Assembly (NCBI GenBank): GCA_001282665.1
Contig: LN874948.1
Span: forward strand, 566,213 to 630,212
Source of the DNA: Clostridiales bacterium mt11
GTDB taxonomy: Bacteria > Bacillota > Clostridia > Tissierellales > Tepidimicrobiaceae
Reading direction: 5' to 3'
DNA: 64,000 bases
Made by a program: the position numbers and the translations under genes. This document shows positions 59,493 through 64,000 of the stretch, piece by piece (within the stretch, counting starts at the first letter, position 1; each line of letters starts with the position of its first letter). Below the pieces are notes generated by a model. The model had not been told where the DNA came from, did not search any database, and saw only the letters and a program-made list of their open reading frames with translations.

Positions 59493-60269
59493 TTAATCTT
59501 TTATTTTTATCTCTATACCTAAACTGTGTGCCATATCTTTAGCTAATGCTGTAACTATAGTATCCTTTGAGACTAAAATTTCACGATTATCTTTTTGTGA
59601 TTTTTTTACATCTTCTGCTGTAATCAGCCTTTTGTTTAATGAAACTACTTGACTCTTGTCACACTCTAAAGATACAAAAGAATTTACTACACCATCATAT
59701 AATTTTTTAGCGCTAGTAAACTTTATATTATAACTTTCTAAGTTCTTTAAATTATCTTTAATCATATTCTTATAAGCTACAGGAACTTGTGAACTGGACT
59801 TAAATCTTATATTATTTTCAGGATCACAAGCATCTTTTGCAGCTATGATGGAAATACCATTCATTATTCCCCAAGATACTAAATAGGTAATCAATGTATC
59901 CGATATGCCAAGGGAAATCTTTGAAGCTGAGTTTATAGTTAAAACGGGTATTATTATTTTCTTTATATCTTGTTTTAAATAATCTATATCTTTTATTTCA
60001 TCTTCTACAAATACATCTTCTATGTCTAAGTGTTGTTTTATAACATTAGAACCCAAAACGAAATCAGCACTTTTAGATAAAATAACTTTCAGATTCCATC
60101 CATCATCGATTAATTTTTTTATGCTTTCAATTGAGCTTTCAAATCCAACTTTTCCTCCAGTAAAGAGTACCAATGCTTTCTTCTCTTCCCTGTGCATTTC
60201 ATCTATTATTCGTTTTGTCACTTCTTTCACAATAATGTCTATTATTTCGTCTATATTCAATCTATTCAC
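59493..60269 (-). CDS. Flavoprotein-fold protein of the microcompartment operon
   Basis: This 258-residue protein begins with an amphipathic helix, NIDEIIDIIVKEVTKRIIDE, that resembles shell encapsulation peptides. A Rossmann-like flavoprotein fold follows (KALVLFTGGKVGFESSIESI, GWNLKVILSKSADFVLGSNV, IIIPVLTINSASKISLGISD, LVSWGIMNGISIIAAKDACD). The C-terminal part is less clear. It overlaps the end of eutJ by eight bases. It may be a lumen enzyme or a cofactor-handling flavoprotein, for example for cobalamin reduction as PduS does; the sequence is not PduS-like. Role uncertain. Confidence 0.65.
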   Translation of the reverse strand: MNRLNIDEIIDIIVKEVTKRIIDEMHREEKKALVLFTGGKVGFESSIESIKKLIDDGWNLKVILSKSADFVLGSNVIKQHLDIEDVFVEDEIKDIDYLKQDIKKIIIPVLTINSASKISLGISDTLITYLVSWGIMNGISIIAAKDACDPENNIRFKSSSQVPVAYKNMIKDNLKNLESYNIKFTSAKKLYDGVVNSFVSLECDKSQVVSLNKRLITAEDVKKSQKDNREILVSKDTIVTALAKDMAHSLGIEIKIKD

Positions 60270-61092
60270 CTTCCCCGCTGCAATTCAATGCTATACCAAG
60301 AGGTGTAATTAAAAGGGGATTTAATGGTTTTATCGTCCTTATTCCTATATACTTTGTAAATACTTCTTCAAATTTAGTAAAACTACATGCTCCCCCTACT
60401 ACATAAATCTCATCTACGGAATACCCTTGTATATGTCTTTTTACAATTTCAGCCATCTTTTCAATTACTGGTTTCACAGTTATAAATACTTTGTCTTCTT
60501 CTTTAGGATCTCTTTTTAACTTTTCTGCTTCATCAAAGGAAATTCCATAGCTTCCTCCTAAAACTAAAGTCATGTGGGTCCCTCCTGTAGGTTCGTCAGC
60601 TGTGTATATGACTTTACCTTCTTTTAATATACTTATACCTGTAGTACCTCCACCTACGTCTACTACTGCTCCATCTTTAATTCCTAGAACAGTAGCAGCA
60701 GCAGTTGGTTCATCTACAATATCTACTACATCCATTCCTACGGATTCAACGACATTAGATATAACTTTAACATTTCCATCTATGGTTCCAGGAGGAACGG
60801 CTATAGCTGAATAGTTTAAATGGATTTTAAGCATCTCTTCTACATCATGTTTTAATTTTTCTAATATATCTACTGCTCCAATATAATCTACAACTATGCC
60901 GTCTCTTACCACCTTAGCCTCTTGTGAAGCCCCTGCTATTGGATTACCAGCCTCGTCAACTACAGCTAAAACTATATTAGCTGTTCCTAAGTCTACTCCT
61001 ACTTTTAATTTTCCATCATAGGGATTACAGCTTTTAGTTTGTATGAGATTATTAAATTTTCCAATATACTTATTTACCGTTGATAAATCCAT
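60262..61092 (-). CDS. eutJ: EutJ-type Hsp70-like chaperone/ATPase
   Basis: The 276-residue actin/Hsp70-fold ATPase has the phosphate-1 motif KVGVDLGTANIVLAVVDEAG, DEPTAAATVLGIKDGAVVDV, the phosphate-2 motif VDVGGGTTGISIL and the adenosine motif VVGGACSF. EutJ occurs in ethanolamine operons and also in many Clostridial propanediol operons; it is thought to assist assembly of the enzyme core. It directly follows pduL by 13 bases and overlaps the flavoprotein gene. Confidence 0.9.
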   Translation of the reverse strand: MDLSTVNKYIGKFNNLIQTKSCNPYDGKLKVGVDLGTANIVLAVVDEAGNPIAGASQEAKVVRDGIVVDYIGAVDILEKLKHDVEEMLKIHLNYSAIAVPPGTIDGNVKVISNVVESVGMDVVDIVDEPTAAATVLGIKDGAVVDVGGGTTGISILKEGKVIYTADEPTGGTHMTLVLGGSYGISFDEAEKLKRDPKEEDKVFITVKPVIEKMAEIVKRHIQGYSVDEIYVVGGACSFTKFEEVFTKYIGIRTIKPLNPLLITPLGIALNCSGEGE

Positions 61093-61105
61093 ATTAAAAT
61101 ACTCC

Positions 61106-61747
61106 TTATTCTTTAACTACTTTTACTCTATCTCCATTTTTTAAACCTGAGGAATTAGCTTCGTCCATATCTATATGCATCTCTAAACTATATTTATCTG
61201 AAACTCTCACAAGAACATTATAAAATGCTGTTTTTCTTATGCCTTCAGATATTACCGTTACCATTTCTCCATTTTGGAATCCATGTTCTTTAGCATAATC
61301 CTCTGGTACGTGTATATGTCTTAAAGCAACTATAAGACCTTTATCTTTTTCTATACTTCCTTTTGGACCTTCAATGATTATTCCTGGAGTATTTTCTATA
61401 TCTCCAGATTCCTTCACTGGAGTTTTTATCCCTAATTTGAAACTGTCGGATACAGAAATTTCAACTTGGGTATCCTTTCTTACAGGTCCTAGTATTCTTA
61501 CCTTTTCAAATTTGCCTTTTGGTCCTTTTATGACTACCGTTTCTTTAGAGGCAAATTGTCCTGGTTGGCTTAGATCCTTAAACTTTGTCAGTTCATAGCC
61601 ATATCCAAACAAATTATATAGATCTTCCTGACTAAGATGTACATGTCTATTGGATACTCCCACAGGGATTAAGCCCTCTTCTTCTTCAAGTTTCTTTTCT
61701 ACTTCTAGTACAATTCTTTTAATTAAGGCTTCATCGATTTTCCCCAT
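61106..61747 (-). CDS. pduL: Phosphate propanoyltransferase PduL
   Basis: The product is 213 residues from ATG 61747, with GAAGGAG at good distance; the TTG at 61765 is less likely. Two beta-barrel domains carry the metal-binding SNRHVHLSQEDLYNLFG and later ALRHIHVPEDYAKEHG histidines, plus IILGP-like EKVRILGPVRKDTQVEIS. It converts propionyl-CoA to propionyl phosphate, recycling CoA in the shell. The N-terminal MGKIDEALIKRIVLEVEKKL is an encapsulation helix. Confidence 0.93.
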   Translation of the reverse strand: MGKIDEALIKRIVLEVEKKLEEEEGLIPVGVSNRHVHLSQEDLYNLFGYGYELTKFKDLSQPGQFASKETVVIKGPKGKFEKVRILGPVRKDTQVEISVSDSFKLGIKTPVKESGDIENTPGIIIEGPKGSIEKDKGLIVALRHIHVPEDYAKEHGFQNGEMVTVISEGIRKTAFYNVLVRVSDKYSLEMHIDMDEANSSGLKNGDRVKVVKE

Positions 61748-61768
61748 ATAAAGTTCTCCTTCCAAAAA

Positions 61769-62059
61769 CTATTTTGTTTCTTCTGTTTGCACATGTGGTA
61801 ATATCTTTTCTGTATCCATATGTGGTCTTGGAATTACATGTACTGAAACCAACTCTCCTACTCTTTCTGCTGCTGCGGCTCCCGCATCAATAGCTGCCTT
61901 AACTGCACCTACGTCTCCTCTTACCATTACTGTAACTAATCCCGAACCTATCTTTTCATAACCTATCAATTGAACATTTGCTGATTTTGTCATAGTATCT
62001 GCAGCTTCTATAGCTCCAACCAATCCTTTTGTTTCTATCATTCCTAATGCTTCTCCCAT
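61769..62059 (-). CDS. Major hexameric shell protein (PduA/PduJ/EutM)
   Basis: The 96-residue single-BMC protein has ALGMIETKGLVGAIEAADTM, KIGSGLVTVMVRGDVGAVKA and HVIPRPH, the canonical PduA/PduJ-type sequence, which forms the bulk shell tiles with a small polar pore. It lies 15 bases after pduK. Whether to name it pduA or pduJ depends on neighbours outside the window. Confidence 0.94.
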   Translation of the reverse strand: MGEALGMIETKGLVGAIEAADTMTKSANVQLIGYEKIGSGLVTVMVRGDVGAVKAAIDAGAAAAERVGELVSVHVIPRPHMDTEKILPHVQTEETK

Positions 62060-62074
62060 TTGTTATTCCTCCTC

Positions 62075-62602
62075 TTATTTTTTATTGTGAATACAAAGTG
62101 CTCTAGGTTCTCCCTTCTTCCTTGGACATTTAGGGTCTCCGCAGATATTACATACATTTTTAGCACTTTTATTTACATAAACATCTTCTATTTTTTCTTC
62201 TTTTATTTCTTCTTCAACTTCTTCTGTTAATTCTTCATCAATGGTTTCTTCAGCTTCACTACTATCTTCTACTTCTATATCCTCATCTTCACTTTTCTCC
62301 GTCTCTTTAAAATTTCCAACGGTGTCTAAGCTATTTATCAACTTTTCAATTTCATCATGGGGTCTAGGTATAACAAGTGTACTCCATATCTTATTTACTT
62401 TAGCTGCTGCAATACTTCCAGCTTCAACTGCAGCTTTAACTGCTCCTACATCTCCTGCAAACTTTACAGTGACAAGTCCATCACCTTTTGTTAATTCATA
62501 TCCTAAAAGCTCAACATTAGCCGACTTCACTCCAGTATCAGCAGCCTCAATTGCTGCAACTAATCCAACGGTTTCTATTATACCTAGTGCGGACTTAAAC
62601 AA
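62075..62602 (-). CDS. pduK: Shell protein PduK with Cys-rich tail
   Basis: The 175-residue protein has a BMC domain (about 4-90: SALGIIETVGLVAAIEAADT to VIPRPHDEIEKLI), a roughly 50-residue acidic linker (EKSEDEDIEVEDSSEAEETI and ELTEEVEEEIKEEKIED) and a C-terminal metal-binding tail, CNICGDPKCPRKKGEPRALC, with four cysteines that could bind Zn or an Fe-S cluster. This layout is typical of PduK. TTG 62602 with GAGGGGG upstream. Confidence 0.9.
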   Translation of the reverse strand: MFKSALGIIETVGLVAAIEAADTGVKSANVELLGYELTKGDGLVTVKFAGDVGAVKAAVEAGSIAAAKVNKIWSTLVIPRPHDEIEKLINSLDTVGNFKETEKSEDEDIEVEDSSEAEETIDEELTEEVEEEIKEEKIEDVYVNKSAKNVCNICGDPKCPRKKGEPRALCIHNKK

Positions 62603-62642
62603 TATTACACCCCCTCTTTAAAGACTTTTTAATTTCATATAT

Positions 62643-63005
62643 TTAAACATCATCTGAAAATAGTTTAAAAGGAATTCCCTTTATTAACCTTGCTGCGTTA
62701 GCACCTAGTTTTCTTAAATTATGGTATCCATCTTTTATATTTAAACTAAATAAAGGCTCCCCTTTACTCAACTTCTGATAATGCACTACAATATTTCCAT
62801 CTTTACCTACGCCAATACCTACATCCAATCTTGAATCTTCTGCTGCTCTATATCCTAATTCCACGGCACTTTCTAAAGGCTTCCATTCTATATAGTATGG
62901 AAGACCTTCTTCCTCAATTCCCCACAACAATTGGTCATATATGGTTTTATCCTTTATTTGTGATGAATAATAGATGTTAATTGTAGGTTTATCAACATTA
63001 TTCAT
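62643..63005 (-). CDS. pduH: Diol dehydratase reactivase small subunit (PduH)
   Basis: The 120-residue protein has PTINIYYSSQIKDKTIYDQL, LLWGIEEEGLPYYIEW, GVGKDGNIVVHYQKL and LRKLGANAARLIKGIPF, the PduH/DdrB/DhaG pattern. It pairs with PduG to exchange damaged cobalamin from the dehydratase. The start overlaps the end of pduG by eight bases. Confidence 0.93.
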   Translation of the reverse strand: MNNVDKPTINIYYSSQIKDKTIYDQLLWGIEEEGLPYYIEWKPLESAVELGYRAAEDSRLDVGIGVGKDGNIVVHYQKLSKGEPLFSLNIKDGYHNLRKLGANAARLIKGIPFKLFSDDV

Positions 63006-64000
63006 TATTTATATCCTCCTTGTATGACAATACAAGACCTGTTGCTACGGCATTTCTAGCACCTTCAACGCTTCTTATATTGGCTCTGCCCGATACTATC
63101 CCATATTGAGATAGAGCATCGGTAACCAATTGAGGAACTTCAAAATCTAAAGCTGAACCGCCTAATAGTACCACATATTCAATGTCTCTTATATTTCCCG
63201 TTCTACTAACCATCTTCAAAGCTCTTATTGCATTAGTTACAAATACCTTCTCTTTAGCAGCTTTTCTAACTATTCTTATCTTTTCTAAAGAATGATCACT
63301 TGGTATAGGTATCATATTTCCTTTTTTTAAGATTACTACTCGTGCAAAAACTTTAGGATCTAGTTGGTTTTCAAAGAACTCTACAGAACCATCTTCATGT
63401 CTAATATGGAAAAGACTTTCTACTTTAGCAAGTGGATACTTCTTTATATCTTCAGATAATCCAAAGTCCTCCAACCCTAATTCAGAATTTATGAGCATAG
63501 TAACCATGTTGCCTGCACCTGCTAAATGTACAGATTTTATTTCTCCATTGTTATCTATGACGGAGGAATCCGTAGAGCCTGCTCCCATATCCAATATTGC
63601 CAGAGGGGTACTGCTGCCAGGAGTTGTAAGAGCTCCCCTTATAGCCATGTCTGCTTCTATACCTCCAACTTCAACTTTAACTTCTACTGCTTTTTCTAGT
63701 TCTTCTGCTATCATGCTCATCTGTAATCTATCGGATTTTACCATAGCTGCTATTCCTACTGCATTTTCCATAGAAAATTCCCCTGCAACTCCTCCTTTTA
63801 CTTTTTGAGGAACAAAGGTATCCACAGCTAATAGGTCCTGTATCTTAATTTCACTCGGATTATGTTTTGTAAGATTTGCCATTACCTGTCTTACTCTCTC
63901 CAACATTCCTCCTGCATTGGTACCAGATTCTCCGTTTATATCGAGAATAGGATAGCATGATTTTAAAACATCCATTATAGCAGAAGCTCCTTCTTCTACA
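62998..64000 (-). CDS. pduG: Diol dehydratase reactivase large subunit (PduG), C-terminal part
   Basis: The reading frame is open to the window edge; about 333 residues of the usual roughly 610 are visible, so the start lies beyond 64000. Conserved segments are YPILDINGESGTNAGGMLER, FVPQKVKGGVAGEFSMENAV, the ATPase-fold LDMGAGSTDSSVID, and VVLLGGSALDFEVPQLVTDA near the end. PduG is the Hsp70-like ATPase of the reactivase; the genes for the diol dehydratase itself (pduCDE) should lie upstream, outside the window. Confidence 0.93.
   Translation of the reverse strand, partial: VEEGASAIMDVLKSCYPILDINGESGTNAGGMLERVRQVMANLTKHNPSEIKIQDLLAVDTFVPQKVKGGVAGEFSMENAVGIAAMVKSDRLQMSMIAEELEKAVEVKVEVGGIEADMAIRGALTTPGSSTPLAILDMGAGSTDSSVIDNNGEIKSVHLAGAGNMVTMLINSELGLEDFGLSEDIKKYPLAKVESLFHIRHEDGSVEFFENQLDPKVFARVVILKKGNMIPIPSDHSLEKIRIVRKAAKEKVFVTNAIRALKMVSRTGNIRDIEYVVLLGGSALDFEVPQLVTDALSQYGIVSGRANIRSVEGARNAVATGLVLSYKEDINNE

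Noticed and set aside
62241..62621. Plus-strand ORF of 126 codons opposite pduK
   Set aside because: A serine-rich antisense shadow of the acidic linker and BMC domain of pduK.
1..64000. CRISPR arrays
   Set aside because: No regularly spaced direct repeats with unique spacers were seen; the only short direct repeats are the two 15-base units at the pan promoter.
1..64000. tRNA, rRNA and T-box leaders
   Set aside because: No cloverleaf-like segments, GGTTC(A/G)A arms, 16S/23S signature or T-box AGGGTGG sequence noticed in the intergenic regions.

Overview
The window is 64 kb of AT-rich DNA with strong AGGAGG ribosome binding sites, frequent TTG/GTG starts, A-tract terminators and typical Bacillota families. 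The gene content (propanediol microcompartment, oleate hydratase, PanF/YhdT, CplR/Vml-like ABC-F, NgoBV-type restriction) suggests an anaerobic low-GC Bacillota chromosome, probably Clostridia/Tissierellia-like. That assignment is an inference from gene content; no rRNA or tRNA gene was seen. Almost all genes lie on the minus strand.

Layout. 1-1071: a split-off ABC exporter end and its ArsR-type regulator. 1250-5821: a five-gene operon, a NitT/TauT-type ABC importer (ATPase, lipoprotein, permease) followed by AtuA (DUF1446) and its small partner. 6259-8212: an ABC exporter broken by a frameshift in an A7 tract. 8474-13763: a three-gene operon of MoxR-type AAA ATPase, beta-propeller-like protein and VWA protein, with a good promoter. 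13906-16565: oleate hydratase and a TetR regulator, with palindromic operator candidates at both promoters. 16823-19680: M29 aminopeptidase, S51-type peptidase, and YjdF under a yjdF-type riboswitch. 20004-21424: a small operon with a retropepsin-like protein and a membrane protein that seems to start at a non-canonical codon.

21996-31552 is a defence and mobile-element island: a PD-(D/E)XK protein, a degraded gene, a C5 methyltransferase convergent with an NgoBV-like restriction enzyme and its XRE control protein, two components of an ABC-three-component (ABC-3C) system whose third gene is cut off by an IS3-family element, a truncated HsdM on the far side of that element, another XRE protein and a DDE-transposase element. 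31944-32481: a small unknown gene behind an S-box-like RNA with an intrinsic terminator.

32612-40130: an IclR regulator convergent with a six-gene operon panB, panE, amidohydrolase, brnQ, yhdT, panF. The operon has a consensus promoter and a 20-bp-spaced direct repeat. 40280-48090 is mixed: remnants, a nucleotidyltransferase, a choloylglycine-hydrolase family acylase, lipoproteins, and an ABC-F ribosome-protection gene preceded by a leader-peptide attenuator whose peptide (MGRLRTSIK) carries the RLR macrolide-arrest motif. A TnpB/omega-RNA-like remnant abuts guaA.

48100-54665: guaB-guaA and a SWIM/SNF2 helicase. 54850-64000: the distal part of a 1,2-propanediol microcompartment operon, in transcription order pduG (partial), pduH, pduK, pduA/J, pduL, eutJ, flavoprotein, pduN, pduO, pduP, an unknown membrane protein, pduT and pduU/eutS, ending at a terminator.

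The strongest candidates for something new or under-described are the ABC-F leader attenuator, the MoxR/propeller/VWA trio, the S-box-like RNA ahead of an unknown gene, the pan/brnQ/amidohydrolase operon and the AtuA-importer operon.
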